Assembly: GCA_002708475.1 (NCBI GenBank)
Contig: PAOL01000070.1
Coordinates: forward strand, 1 to 35,422
Direction of reading: 5' to 3'
Origin: Oleispira sp.
GTDB lineage: Bacteria; Pseudomonadota; Gammaproteobacteria; Pseudomonadales; Oceanobacteraceae
DNA: 35,422 nt
Position numbers and translations under genes: made by a program. Positions 14,432-23,386 of this stretch are shown piece by piece. Under the pieces are notes generated by a model. It had not been told where the DNA came from and did no database searches. It saw only the letters and a list, made by a program, of their open reading frames with translations. Each line of letters begins with the position of its first letter. The stretch's first letter is position 1.

Positions 14432-15937
14432 TTGGCTATTAAAGTTCAAGGTCATGTTATTAATGGCGAGCATAAGGCGCAGCAATCGAGCGCCTATATT
14501 GATGTTATCAATCCTGCCAATGGCGAAATCGTAGCGCAAACCACTGCCGGTACAGCAGAAGAGGTTGACAAAGCCGTGGCAGCCGCCAAGGCCGCCTTTC
14601 CGGGGTGGCGTTCAACCCCTGCCAGTGAACGGGCTGCGTTGATTGCCCGTATAGCCCTGGTGTTGGGGGCCAATCTGGAGGAGCTTATAGAACTGGAGTG
14701 TAGCTGTACCGGTATTTTGGCGTCTCGCATGGCCTCATTTGATGTGCCGGCATTGATGCAAATCATACAAACCTTTGCGGAAAATCTCGAAGATTATCCG
14801 TTTGTGGAATACCCGCCAGTTCGTACCCTGCCAGAAGCTCATGACGTTAAGGTTTTTAAAGAGCCCCTGGGCGTTTGTGGCCTGATTTCTCCCTGGAATG
14901 CGCCACTGTTTGTGACCTTTGTCAAAATGATACCGGCCCTTGCCGCGGGCAATACGGTCGTGATTAAACCGTCTGAAAGCTCTTCTGTAGCAATAGTGCG
15001 GGTAGCTGAGTTGCTGCAAAGTATCCTGCCGCCGGGTGTTGTCAACGTCGTAACCGGTTATGGCCACGAGGCTGGTGCCGCGCTGGTGGCGCACCCGGAT
15101 GTGGCGAAAATATCCTTTACGGGCTCCACTAACACAGGTCGCATGATTCAAAGAACGGCCGCCGATACCATGAAGCGTGTGACCCTGGAATTGGGTGGGA
15201 AGGGCGCGGGTATTGCGTTGCCGGATGCGCCAATTGAATTAACGGCGCGCGGTGCAACGTTTGCGTTTTTGTTCCATGCCGGACAGGTGTGTATCTCCGG
15301 TACGCGCCTGTTTATTCATGAATCCATTCATGATCAGGTAGTTGCGCGTATGGTGCATTTGGCTGAAGCTCTCAAGCCTGGTGGTCAATTTGATCCGCAA
15401 ACGACCCTCGCGCCTATGGCTTTCAAGGCGCATTATGATCGAGTGATGGGCTATATCGACTCGGCAAAAGAGCAGGGCGCCACGCTGGTTTGCGGTGGCG
15501 AGCCAATGGTGGTTCCTGGTGCGCCTGAATCTCTGTTTATTCAACCCACGATTTTCACCGATGTCACCGACGATATGCGCATCTATCGAGAAGAGATCTT
15601 TGGGCCGGTCCTGTCGGTCATCAAATACAGCGATGTGGATGATGCCATACGCATGGCCAACGATAGTTGCTATGGTTTGTCGGCGGGGGTTTGGAGCGGC
15701 GACCCCATCGCTGCGCAGTCAATCGCTCGGCAGTTGGAGGCGGGTACCGTCTGGGTCAACGAATGGCATGCGCTTACCGGGGATGTGTCATTTGGTGGCA
15801 TGAAGCAGAGCGGCTACGGCCGGGAAATCAATATGGCATCAATTGAGTCCTACTTGGAAAGTAAAACCTATTTGACCAGTTTTGAGACCGATCCTGCGGC
15901 CAAAGCCCTGCAGGGGCTGTTGCACCAAGCGGTCTAA
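14432..15937 (+). CDS. NAD(P)-dependent aldehyde dehydrogenase
   Basis: Oxidises an aldehyde to the carboxylic acid, cytoplasmic; 501 residues, normal for the ALDH superfamily. Landmarks: Asn156 in S-P-W-N-A-P, K-P-S-E in the cofactor region (179-182), F-T-G-S-T (229-233), the general-base Glu253 in T-L-E-L-G-G-K, the nucleophile Cys287 in G-Q-V-C-I-S-G, and E-E-I-F-G-P-V-L toward the C-terminus. The start is TTG 14432 with a strong GGAGGA 7-8 nt upstream; no ATG fits better. It lies 45 bp before the alcohol dehydrogenase gene, so the pair likely performs alcohol to aldehyde to acid. The acid would feed the CoA ligase further down. Confidence 0.92.
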   Translation: MAIKVQGHVINGEHKAQQSSAYIDVINPANGEIVAQTTAGTAEEVDKAVAAAKAAFPGWRSTPASERAALIARIALVLGANLEELIELECSCTGILASRMASFDVPALMQIIQTFAENLEDYPFVEYPPVRTLPEAHDVKVFKEPLGVCGLISPWNAPLFVTFVKMIPALAAGNTVVIKPSESSSVAIVRVAELLQSILPPGVVNVVTGYGHEAGAALVAHPDVAKISFTGSTNTGRMIQRTAADTMKRVTLELGGKGAGIALPDAPIELTARGATFAFLFHAGQVCISGTRLFIHESIHDQVVARMVHLAEALKPGGQFDPQTTLAPMAFKAHYDRVMGYIDSAKEQGATLVCGGEPMVVPGAPESLFIQPTIFTDVTDDMRIYREEIFGPVLSVIKYSDVDDAIRMANDSCYGLSAGVWSGDPIAAQSIARQLEAGTVWVNEWHALTGDVSFGGMKQSGYGREINMASIESYLESKTYLTSFETDPAAKALQGLLHQAV

Positions 15938-15982
15938 ACAGCACGTCAACAGAGATAGAGAAAATTCAGAAAGGAAATTAAC

Positions 15983-17179
15983 ATGTCAGATTCAGGTGCT
16001 TTTCAATATTGGCAGCGTTCGATAATTCACGCTGGTCCAGGTACGGTGATTCGCCTGCCCAATCTTTTCGCCGGTTTGGGTGGCAGACGAGTGGCGCTGA
16101 TCAGTGACAAGGGGCTGAAAGATGTTGGCCTGGTGGATAAGGTTGCCGAGCTGTTTACTGGAGATGAAGTTCCGGGAGCGCCAAAACTGGTAGCCACTTT
16201 CACCGATATCGCCCCGGATGCAGAGTCGAGCTGTATTAATCGGGCGCTTGCCGTGGTGCGTGAAAGCGCGGCCGACTGCCTGTTGGCGGTGGGTGGCGGC
16301 AGTGTGCTCGACAGTGTAAAAATGATCAAGCTGGCGATGTACAAGCAGGTGGGTGATATTCAGGAATTGATAAAGTCACCGGTACTTTCAATGAAGTGGC
16401 CGGAGGTGCAGCATATGGGGGTTCCTCATATTGCGGTACCCACCACGGCTGGTACAGGGGCGGAAATCACCAATGGCGCCGTAATCTACAATCAGGCTCT
16501 GGGTATCAAACACCTTATCCTTTCTGAGTTTTTAGAAGCGGATATCGCAGTATTGGATGCGCACATGACCACTGGGCTGCCACCCATGTTGACTGCGGCG
16601 ACCGGTATGGATGCACTGACTCACGCCGTGGAGACCATTGCCCATGTAAGGGTCAATGACTTTGCCTTGGCTCACGCTGTTACTAGTGCCAAGGTCATTC
16701 TGGAGAATCTGCCCAAGGCGGTTGCTAGCGGTCGGGACCTGCTGGCACGTCAGCATATGCTCAATGCCAGTGCGATGGCGTGTAACTCTGTGGTAGCTGA
16801 TTTTGGTGCCTCTCCCGTACACAATTTTTCCCACGCTTTTGGTGCGTTATTCCATATACATCACGGTGAGGCCAACGGGGTATTACTGCCTACAGTGATG
16901 GAAGCTATGCCTGAATTCTACGCGCCGGTTGCCGATAGATTAAAGGATGTGTTTGCTGTTGATGGCACTGATGCCGAAGCCGTGGTCTTGGCTGCCGCGA
17001 CGAAAATCCGCGAACTGCTGGATCGAATTGGCCATCCGCAGGACTTCAAACGACATACGATTGCGGAATCGTCACTGTTGAGTATTGTTCATGCCGTGTC
17101 ACATGATCCGCTGGCGGCGCTCTATCCTGTGGCCGTTGATCATATCGAGGTTATTGCCCGCAAGGCGTGTGGCTGGTAA
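15983..17179 (+). CDS. Iron-containing (group III) alcohol dehydrogenase
   Basis: NAD(P)-dependent oxidation of an alcohol; 398 residues. G-G-G-S-V-L-D-S-V-K at 104-113 is the nucleotide-binding motif, followed by T-T-A-G-T-G-A-E (154-161). The metal ligands by family alignment are Asp210 and His214 (G-M-D-A-L-T-H), His280 and His294 (H-N-F-S-H-A-F-G, then H-I-H-H-G-E-A-N-G). All are present, so an active enzyme is expected. ATG 15983 has AAAGGAAA upstream. It is the last gene before the AraC regulator gene, which lies on the opposite strand and converges on it with 47 bp between stops. Confidence 0.9.
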   Translation: MSDSGAFQYWQRSIIHAGPGTVIRLPNLFAGLGGRRVALISDKGLKDVGLVDKVAELFTGDEVPGAPKLVATFTDIAPDAESSCINRALAVVRESAADCLLAVGGGSVLDSVKMIKLAMYKQVGDIQELIKSPVLSMKWPEVQHMGVPHIAVPTTAGTGAEITNGAVIYNQALGIKHLILSEFLEADIAVLDAHMTTGLPPMLTAATGMDALTHAVETIAHVRVNDFALAHAVTSAKVILENLPKAVASGRDLLARQHMLNASAMACNSVVADFGASPVHNFSHAFGALFHIHHGEANGVLLPTVMEAMPEFYAPVADRLKDVFAVDGTDAEAVVLAAATKIRELLDRIGHPQDFKRHTIAESSLLSIVHAVSHDPLAALYPVAVDHIEVIARKACGW

Positions 17180-17226
17180 TCCAGAGGCTGGCGACCATAG
17201 CTCCTGGTATTGAGGAGTGTTTGTGT

Positions 17227-18249
17227 CTAATCGCCCTCCAATTGATCGCGGTATTGCGTGGGCGAGACACCGGTCCAGCGACGAAAAGCACGAGCGAAGT
17301 TGCTGGTGTCGGTAAATCCCAGTAGAAAAGCGATTTCACTGAAGCTGACGTTTTTCTGTTCGATATATTGTTTGGCCAGGTTAGAGCGCAGGTTTTCCAG
17401 AATTTCCTGGTAGCTGGTGTTTTTCTGCTCCAGCTTGTTGTGTAACTTGCGTCGGCTGATATGCAGCAGTGAGGCGATGCGGTCTTTACTGCATTCCCCA
17501 GTAGGTAGCAGCTCAATAACCTTGGCTTCAACCTGGCGCACAATATCTTCGCGATCCAGTCGCGCCAAGTATTCGATAACGACTTCATCATTGCGTCTTG
17601 CCAGATCCGAGCTGCCCGAAGGTAGCTGGGCAAGCATATCTGCCTTCGCGAAGTAAATGGTATTTGTTGGTTCTGAAAAGGTCACCGGTGCACGAAAAAA
17701 ACGTTCAAAGTCCTCGGCATGGGTTTTCGGTACAGGGCGCTCGAACTCTACCTTTAGCGGAGAAAAATCTGGTCGATAAATGCCGCGGCAGATGTGAACT
17801 ATCGCCCCGAGCCAGCCATCCAGGCTTTCAATGCTTGCGTTCGGATTAACCAGCTCAATGACAAACCGAAAGTGCTCTTTATCCTCATGCAGGTAATGCG
17901 TTACGTTGTCGCTTATCAAGCGGGAGTAGTGAACCAGGCGCTGGCAGAAATCGTACAGGCTGCAGCTGGAGTAGAGCGAGAAACCCAGGGCATGAAAGTT
18001 CGCAGGTTGGAAATTACGTGCCACCACCAGCCCAAAACCTGGATTTCCAGTTGCGTTAACTGCCAATTTCATCAGGTGGAATATTTTATGGGCTTCGATC
18101 CGACTGCCGGGATCAGATGTCAACCGGTAGGGTATATCGGCCTCTTCGAATAACTGCGCGCTATTTTGTCCCTGCATTTCAAGGGCCATGGCGATGGCAT
18201 GGGTCCAGCTTGCTATGGTTTGAGGTTCATTTTGACTGATTTTTTTCAT
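17227..18249 (-). CDS. AraC-family transcriptional regulator with arabinose-binding-like N-domain
   Basis: A 340-residue activator. Residues about 20-210 resemble the Arabinose_bd-type (OruR/ArgR-like) ligand domain, with the typical N-F-H-A-L-G-F-S-L-Y-S-S segment. The C-terminal tandem helix-turn-helix is at about 240-337 (I-A-S-L-L-H-I-S-R-R-K-L, then F-S-E-I-A-F-L-L-G-F-T-D-T-S-N-F-A-R-A-F-R-R-W-T-G-V-S-P). Start ATG 18249. It is divergent from the CoA ligase gene (226 bp apart) and convergent with the alcohol dehydrogenase gene, so it is the obvious local controller of the beta-oxidation genes and perhaps of the receptor operon. The ligand is unknown, likely a pathway intermediate. Confidence 0.9.
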   Translation of the reverse strand: MKKISQNEPQTIASWTHAIAMALEMQGQNSAQLFEEADIPYRLTSDPGSRIEAHKIFHLMKLAVNATGNPGFGLVVARNFQPANFHALGFSLYSSCSLYDFCQRLVHYSRLISDNVTHYLHEDKEHFRFVIELVNPNASIESLDGWLGAIVHICRGIYRPDFSPLKVEFERPVPKTHAEDFERFFRAPVTFSEPTNTIYFAKADMLAQLPSGSSDLARRNDEVVIEYLARLDREDIVRQVEAKVIELLPTGECSKDRIASLLHISRRKLHNKLEQKNTSYQEILENLRSNLAKQYIEQKNVSFSEIAFLLGFTDTSNFARAFRRWTGVSPTQYRDQLEGD

Positions 18250-18475
18250 GTAGAGTTAGTCTCAATTTGGTCAATACTTTACCGGGTTTTTATAACTCTT
18301 ATTAGTCACTCTAACAATGTTGTTATTACTGCTCAAAAAGCTGACCTTGATTCTGTTACTTGTAGATCACGTTAAAACTGTGGGAAGCGGGACATATAGA
18401 CGTTATTTTAGCACGATATGACCTGCGATCCAGTGTCTGGAGTAGATACTATAGATTACACAAAGACAACCAGCT

Positions 18476-20068
18476 ATGACGAGTGTTCAGCAGATGAAAA
18501 TTAACTTTAGTGATCAGTTTCAGGCACTGTCTGACCGGTATGGTGAATGCGAAGCGCTGGTCAATGTAGAGCGCAATCGCCGTTTTACCTTTTCCCAGTT
18601 GCACCGGATCTCCAATCAGATCGTTAACATGCTCCGTGACACGCTGGGTCTGCAAGAGGGGGACCGCTTTGTCAATATTCTTGAAAATGACAATATGGCA
18701 CTGCTGCATGCTCCCACCATCCTCAAGGGAGATGTTACTGGCGCCTTTACCAATTTTCGTGATTCCCTCGAAGAGCATACCTGGCAAGTAGACTATGCCA
18801 AACCCAAAGTAGTCTTTATAGAAAATGAGCTGATTGACACCTACTACCCTATGTTGCGAGAAAGGCAGATCACCGTGATTTGCATGGATCCCATCGATCA
18901 GCCAAAAGAAGGACTGTTTTATTTTTGGGAGCTTATTGAGGCCGCTTCATCGGAAAACCCCAATATTGAAATCGACGATCGCGAGCATCCGCTATTAATT
19001 CGGTTTACCGGAGGAACCACCGGCAAGGGAAAGCCGGCTCTGTATTGTGCCGATAATTGGTTTGGTTTGCGCGATGGTATCTATGCGCTGGATGAGAGTG
19101 ATTGGAACACCGAATCACGTATGCTGCATTTGGCACCTATCAGTCATGGCAGCGGTATGTTTGTAGTGCCTGCGTTTTTTGCCGGAGGCTGCAATGTTAC
19201 TCTGAACGAGCCGGATCTTGCCCAGTACTGCAAGGTCATTGAGCGCGAGCGAGTGACCCATGCGATGATGGTTCCCACACTGCTTTACCGCTTACTGGAG
19301 TTGCCAGAGGCACTGAATTCAGACTTTTCCTTCCTGCAAAATATGTTCTATGGCGCCGCCCCCATCAGTCCATCCAAACTGAAACACCTGCAGGAGCAGT
19401 TTGGCAATATTTTTATTCAGGTGTACGGCTCTACGGAACATTTTTGTCTGGCTCTGTCGCTGAGTAAAACCGATCACTGTGTCGATGCACAAACGGAAGG
19501 TCGGTTGGCATCCGCAGGCCGTATCACCGCTGGTGTCGAAGTTGTAGTAATGGATGATGACGGCAAGCCTGTGCCTAGAGGTCAACTGGGCGAATTCTGG
19601 TTACGCTCTCGCGGTACCTGTCTCGGGTATCTGGATAACCCGGAGAAAACGGCCGAGGAGTTCTGCAACGGCTATTGGAAGTCCGGTGATCTGGGTTATA
19701 TCGATGAGCAGGGCTTTGCCTTTATCGTCGATCGCAAGAAAGACATGATAATTTCCGGTGGTTTTAATATTTACGCTACCGAGGTAGAAGCAGTAATCAA
19801 TTCTCACGAGTCGGTATTGATGTCGGCCGTCGTCGGAATTCCCCATGAGGATTGGGGAGAGGCGGTTCACGCCGAAGTGATGCTGCGAGACGGTATGACA
19901 CTGGATAAAGATCAGTTGATTGCGCTGGTTAAGGACACACTGGGCAGTTACAAGGCGCCCAAGACGGTTACGATCGTTGATCAATTGCCGGTGAGTGCTG
20001 TTGGCAAGGTTCTGCGCAAAGATGTACGTCAAAAATACTGGAAGAACGTCGAGCGTCAAGTAGGTTGA
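18476..20068 (+). CDS. Acyl-CoA synthetase (AMP-forming)
   Basis: Activates a carboxylic acid to its acyl-CoA with ATP; 530 residues. ANL-family motifs: the P-loop F-T-G-G-T-T-G-K-G-K (about 180-190), Y-G-S-T-E-H (about 323-328), the hinge region W-K-S-G-D-L-G-Y-I-D with V-D-R-K-K-D-M-I-I-S-G-G-F-N-I-Y (separated residues), and the adenylation Lys511 in S-A-V-G-K-V-L-R-K. The substrate class (fatty, branched, cyclic or aromatic acid) cannot be fixed from motifs. ATG 18476 lacks a strong SD; a second in-frame ATG at 18494 is possible. First gene of the run transcribed away from the AraC gene. Confidence 0.9.
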   Translation: MTSVQQMKINFSDQFQALSDRYGECEALVNVERNRRFTFSQLHRISNQIVNMLRDTLGLQEGDRFVNILENDNMALLHAPTILKGDVTGAFTNFRDSLEEHTWQVDYAKPKVVFIENELIDTYYPMLRERQITVICMDPIDQPKEGLFYFWELIEAASSENPNIEIDDREHPLLIRFTGGTTGKGKPALYCADNWFGLRDGIYALDESDWNTESRMLHLAPISHGSGMFVVPAFFAGGCNVTLNEPDLAQYCKVIERERVTHAMMVPTLLYRLLELPEALNSDFSFLQNMFYGAAPISPSKLKHLQEQFGNIFIQVYGSTEHFCLALSLSKTDHCVDAQTEGRLASAGRITAGVEVVVMDDDGKPVPRGQLGEFWLRSRGTCLGYLDNPEKTAEEFCNGYWKSGDLGYIDEQGFAFIVDRKKDMIISGGFNIYATEVEAVINSHESVLMSAVVGIPHEDWGEAVHAEVMLRDGMTLDKDQLIALVKDTLGSYKAPKTVTIVDQLPVSAVGKVLRKDVRQKYWKNVERQVG

Positions 20069-20109
20069 AAGTAGACAGTAAGTGGCTAATTTTTGGAGGA
20101 TGTTAATAC

Positions 20110-20898
20110 ATGAGTGAAGCAGCATTGTTAATAGAAAGGCGCGGCCCAATTGCCTGGCTGACCATGAATCGGCCAGAGGCGATGAATGCCATTAACCTGG
20201 ACATGATCAAGCTCTATGAAAAATACCTGCCTGAAATCGCCACGGATGACAGTGTGCGTGTGTTGGTGATTACAGGGACAGGGCGCGCATTTTGTGCGGG
20301 TATTGACTTGAAACAAGTGCTGGAGAGCAGCAATGTCCCTGCCGGTGAAAAAGATATTCTCGACCGTTTGTGCGGAAACGTGTTGGGAGTGCTGCGGGAT
20401 TTCCCCAAGCCGGTGATTGCCTCACTCAACGGCATGACCCTGGCAGGAGGCCTGGAAACAGCTATGTGTGCCGATATCGTGGTGGCCGCCGAGTGCGCCA
20501 AAATTGGCGATGCCCACGCCAATTTCGGGGTTTATCCCGGCGCCGGTGGCGCGGCTGTGTTGCCGCGGTTGGTGCCGCTCAATGTTGCCAAGTATCTTTT
20601 ATTGACCGGCCGCACGCTGACGGCCAACCAAATGAAAGACTACGGTTTTGTGAACGAAGTTGTTGCCGACGAGGCGCTGATCGATGAAACCCAGGCCCTG
20701 GCTGTGCATATTTCGGGCAACAGCCCACTGGCCATGCGCCGCATGAAGGAAGTGGCCAATAAGGCCAATGATGTCAGTCGCGATGCTGCCCTGCAACACG
20801 AGCAGGTTGTGTTTCGCCAACACCAACGTTCGTGGGATTTTCAGGAAGGTATTGCGGCCTTTGGCGAGAAGCGCAAGCCGCAGTTCCAGGGGCGCTGA
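20110..20898 (+). CDS. Enoyl-CoA hydratase/isomerase family protein (atypical active site)
   Basis: Crotonase-fold enzyme of 262 residues. The first oxyanion region is G-R-A-F-C-A-G-I-D-L-K (58-68), and the second is N-G-M-T-L-A-G-G-L-E (107-116). Glu116 aligns with the first catalytic Glu of enoyl-CoA hydratase (rat Glu144). The second Glu (rat Glu164, in the motif PExxLG) is His136 here (D-A-H-A-N-F-G), so classic two-Glu hydration may not apply. Isomerase, hydrolase or an altered hydratase are alternatives. ATG 20110 has GGAGG about 10 nt upstream. It lies 41 bp after the CoA ligase stop and belongs to the same apparent operon. Confidence 0.88.
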   Translation: MSEAALLIERRGPIAWLTMNRPEAMNAINLDMIKLYEKYLPEIATDDSVRVLVITGTGRAFCAGIDLKQVLESSNVPAGEKDILDRLCGNVLGVLRDFPKPVIASLNGMTLAGGLETAMCADIVVAAECAKIGDAHANFGVYPGAGGAAVLPRLVPLNVAKYLLLTGRTLTANQMKDYGFVNEVVADEALIDETQALAVHISGNSPLAMRRMKEVANKANDVSRDAALQHEQVVFRQHQRSWDFQEGIAAFGEKRKPQFQGR

Positions 20899-20935
20899 GT
20901 CAGGTCTATCCATTGATATCTACTGAGAATAAATT

Positions 20936-22174
20936 ATGAGCGACATTTATATTGCCGGTGTTGGTATGACCAAATTTGGCCGTCACCTCGAACGCAGCTA
21001 TCACGATCTGACCGGCGAAGCGGTGGAACTGGCCCTAAGCGATGCCGGCGCCGATAAGCGCGATATCGCCCAGGCGTATTTTGGTTCCTGTGTGATTGGC
21101 TTTATGCAGGACCAGCACATGGTCCCCGGGCAGATCGCACTGCGTTCCATGGGATTTGAAGGTATTCCCATTTTTAACGTGGAGGGAGCCTGTGCCTCAG
21201 CCAGCTCGGCTATGTACCTGGCGGCGCAAGCAATCCGTGCAGGCGACTGCGACATCGCCATTGCAGTGGGCACCGAGAAAATGAACAGCCCGGACAAGGC
21301 CAAGATGTTTGCGGCCTTTGACTCCGCCTGGGATGTGTCCACTGCGGAGGCCAATCGGCAACAGTTGGTCAAAATGGGTGAGGGGATAATCCCGCCCGAG
21401 GGCTCTCAGTCTCCAAAACCCTACAGCATGTTTATGGATGTCTACGCGGGTTTCTGCCGTCAGCACATGAAAACCTTCGGCACTACGCAACGCCAAATTG
21501 CCGCTGTGTCCGCCAAAAACCACACCCACTCAGTACACAACCCGCTGTCGCAATATCAGGTGGCCTACACCACTGATGAGGTGATGGCCGCAGCTCCTAT
21601 TACCTATCCGTTGACGCTGCCCATGTGTGCGCCCATCTCCGATGGTTCGGCAGCTGCGGTGCTGTGTAACGCTGAAGGCCTTAAGCGCTTACAGGGTGAT
21701 GCCAGCCGTAGCGTGCGCTTGTTGAGCAGCGTGGTACGCTCTGGTACCACACGGGATGCCAGTGATTACCGGAACCATGTTACCGCGCAGGCGGCCTCGC
21801 AGGCATACGAAAAGGCCGGGGTCAGTCCTGCCGATGTGGATTTGGCGGAAGTACACGATGCCACAGCCATGGGCGAGATTATTCAAGCCGAAAACTTGCA
21901 GCTGGTGCCCTTTGGCGAGGCCGGACCGGCGGCAGAGAATGGCGAATTCACCATCGGCGGTCGCGTGCCCATAAATACCTCCGGTGGCCTTGAATCCAAG
22001 GGCCATCCTATAGGCGCCACCGGGCTGGGGCAAGTCCATGAACTGGTGACCCAACTACGTGGTGAAGCCGGCGCTCGGCAAGTGGAAGGCGCCAAGGTAG
22101 CGATTCAGGAAAATGGTGGTGGTATCTTCGGTGTGGAAGAAGCAACCGCGGTGATTAGCATTCTGGCAAAGTAA
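20936..22174 (+). CDS. SCPx/lipid-transfer-type thiolase
   Basis: A 412-residue thiolase-fold enzyme, expected to cleave a 3-ketoacyl-CoA or carry out a retro-aldol step. The nucleophile is Cys86 in V-E-G-A-C-A-S-A-S-S. Histidines are in E-V-H-D-A-T-A and S-K-G-H-P-I-G-A-T-G. The C-terminal Cys-x-Gly of biosynthetic/degradative thiolases is replaced by E-N-G-G-G-I-F-G, the pattern of SCPx-like proteins. No DUF35 partner, which retro-aldolase members such as Ltp2 need, is encoded nearby, so ordinary thiolysis is favoured. It lies 37 bp after the hydratase-like gene and 16 bp before the next start. Confidence 0.88.
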   Translation: MSDIYIAGVGMTKFGRHLERSYHDLTGEAVELALSDAGADKRDIAQAYFGSCVIGFMQDQHMVPGQIALRSMGFEGIPIFNVEGACASASSAMYLAAQAIRAGDCDIAIAVGTEKMNSPDKAKMFAAFDSAWDVSTAEANRQQLVKMGEGIIPPEGSQSPKPYSMFMDVYAGFCRQHMKTFGTTQRQIAAVSAKNHTHSVHNPLSQYQVAYTTDEVMAAAPITYPLTLPMCAPISDGSAAAVLCNAEGLKRLQGDASRSVRLLSSVVRSGTTRDASDYRNHVTAQAASQAYEKAGVSPADVDLAEVHDATAMGEIIQAENLQLVPFGEAGPAAENGEFTIGGRVPINTSGGLESKGHPIGATGLGQVHELVTQLRGEAGARQVEGAKVAIQENGGGIFGVEEATAVISILAK

Positions 22175-22190
22175 TTTCTTGGAGATAACG

Positions 22191-23336
22191 ATGAATTTCA
22201 CATTAAATGATGAACAAAAGATGGTGCTGGAAAGTCTGCGAAAATTTCTGGATGCTGAAATCGAACCCGCCTTTCGTTCCCATGGCGAGGGATTTATTCC
22301 CCGTGAAAAAATGCAGCGCTGGACGCAACAGCTATCGGAATACGGTCTGATCAAAGCGCCTCATGCCGAAGAGTGGGGCGGGTTCGGTATGGACTGGTTG
22401 ACGCACCTGCTGGTGTTCGAGGAGGTGGCTTATACATCGCTTGATATCGCCATTCCCGGCTTTATCAACTGTGTTGGTGCCGAGCTCCTGAGCCAGTTGG
22501 GCTCCGAGGAGCTCAAACGCAGGTATCTGCCAGATCTCATTTCCGGCGATAAGTTTATTTCGATGGGTATTTCCGAGCCCGACGTGGGCTCTGATGTGGC
22601 CGCGGTGAAAACCCGGGCGGTGCGCGATGGTGATCACTGGATAATTAATGGTGAAAAGACCTGGATTACCAACGGTGAATATTCGGATATATTCATCTGT
22701 ACCTGCAAAACGGGTGACGGCGAAATCAGCCATATCCTCATCGATCGCGAAGAACATGGCTACGACGTGATGGGTATAGAGAAAATGGCGCTCAACGGCC
22801 AGTCCACGGCACAGGTGTTTCTATCCGATGTGCGAGTACCGGTCAACAATACCCTGGGTGAGCTTGGTGCAGGCTTGAAAAACACACTCAAGCTTTTTGA
22901 GTACGCCCGCTGTCATATGGCCATGTGGGGAGTTGGTGTTGCCCGTCGCGCCATGGATGAATCCATTAAGTACTCCCAAGAACGTTCACAGCACGGCAAG
23001 CAGATCGCCGCTCACCAACTGATTGCCGACAAGATTGCCACTATGGCTACGAAAATCGATGCCGCGCGTCTGCTGACCCACCGGGCGATGGATATGGTGC
23101 AAGCCGGAGCGCGTGCCGATAAAGAGTGCTCTATGGCAAAGTGGTACGGTACTGAAATAGCCGTTACCGCGACCCGAGATGCTGTGGAGATCCATGGGGG
23201 TAATGGCGTCACTAAGGAGTTTGTGGTTGAGCGCTTGGCGCGCGAAGCGATTATTAGTCCCATTCCTGATGGAACCACTGAAATTCAGAAGCTCTTGATT
23301 GCACGCTGTCTGACCGGAGTTCAGGCATTTCGATAA
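22191..23336 (+). CDS. Acyl-CoA dehydrogenase
   Basis: FAD-dependent enzyme introducing the alpha-beta double bond; 381 residues from ATG 22191, which has TTGGAG 7 nt upstream. An in-frame TTG at 22179 would overlap that SD and is unlikely. Landmarks: G-I-S-E-P-D-V-G-S-D (flavin/substrate loop), W-I-T-N-G-E-Y-S-D, Q-H-G-K-Q-I-A-A-H-Q, E-I-H-G-G-N-G and the C-terminal I-P-D-G-T-T-E-I-Q-K. In most family members the catalytic base is Glu in Y-E-G-T; here the aligned residue is Asp (P-D-G-T). Electrons would go to ETF, encoded elsewhere. Same operon as its neighbours. Confidence 0.9.
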   Translation: MNFTLNDEQKMVLESLRKFLDAEIEPAFRSHGEGFIPREKMQRWTQQLSEYGLIKAPHAEEWGGFGMDWLTHLLVFEEVAYTSLDIAIPGFINCVGAELLSQLGSEELKRRYLPDLISGDKFISMGISEPDVGSDVAAVKTRAVRDGDHWIINGEKTWITNGEYSDIFICTCKTGDGEISHILIDREEHGYDVMGIEKMALNGQSTAQVFLSDVRVPVNNTLGELGAGLKNTLKLFEYARCHMAMWGVGVARRAMDESIKYSQERSQHGKQIAAHQLIADKIATMATKIDAARLLTHRAMDMVQAGARADKECSMAKWYGTEIAVTATRDAVEIHGGNGVTKEFVVERLAREAIISPIPDGTTEIQKLLIARCLTGVQAFR

Positions 23337-23386
23337 TCATCTGAACAATAGAGTTAATTGAAACAAAACACATATGAGAGAGCACG

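Noticed and set aside
20936-22174. Ltp2-like retro-aldolase of steroid side-chain degradation
   Set aside because: The required DUF35 partner is not encoded next to it, and no other steroid-specific gene is seen in the window.
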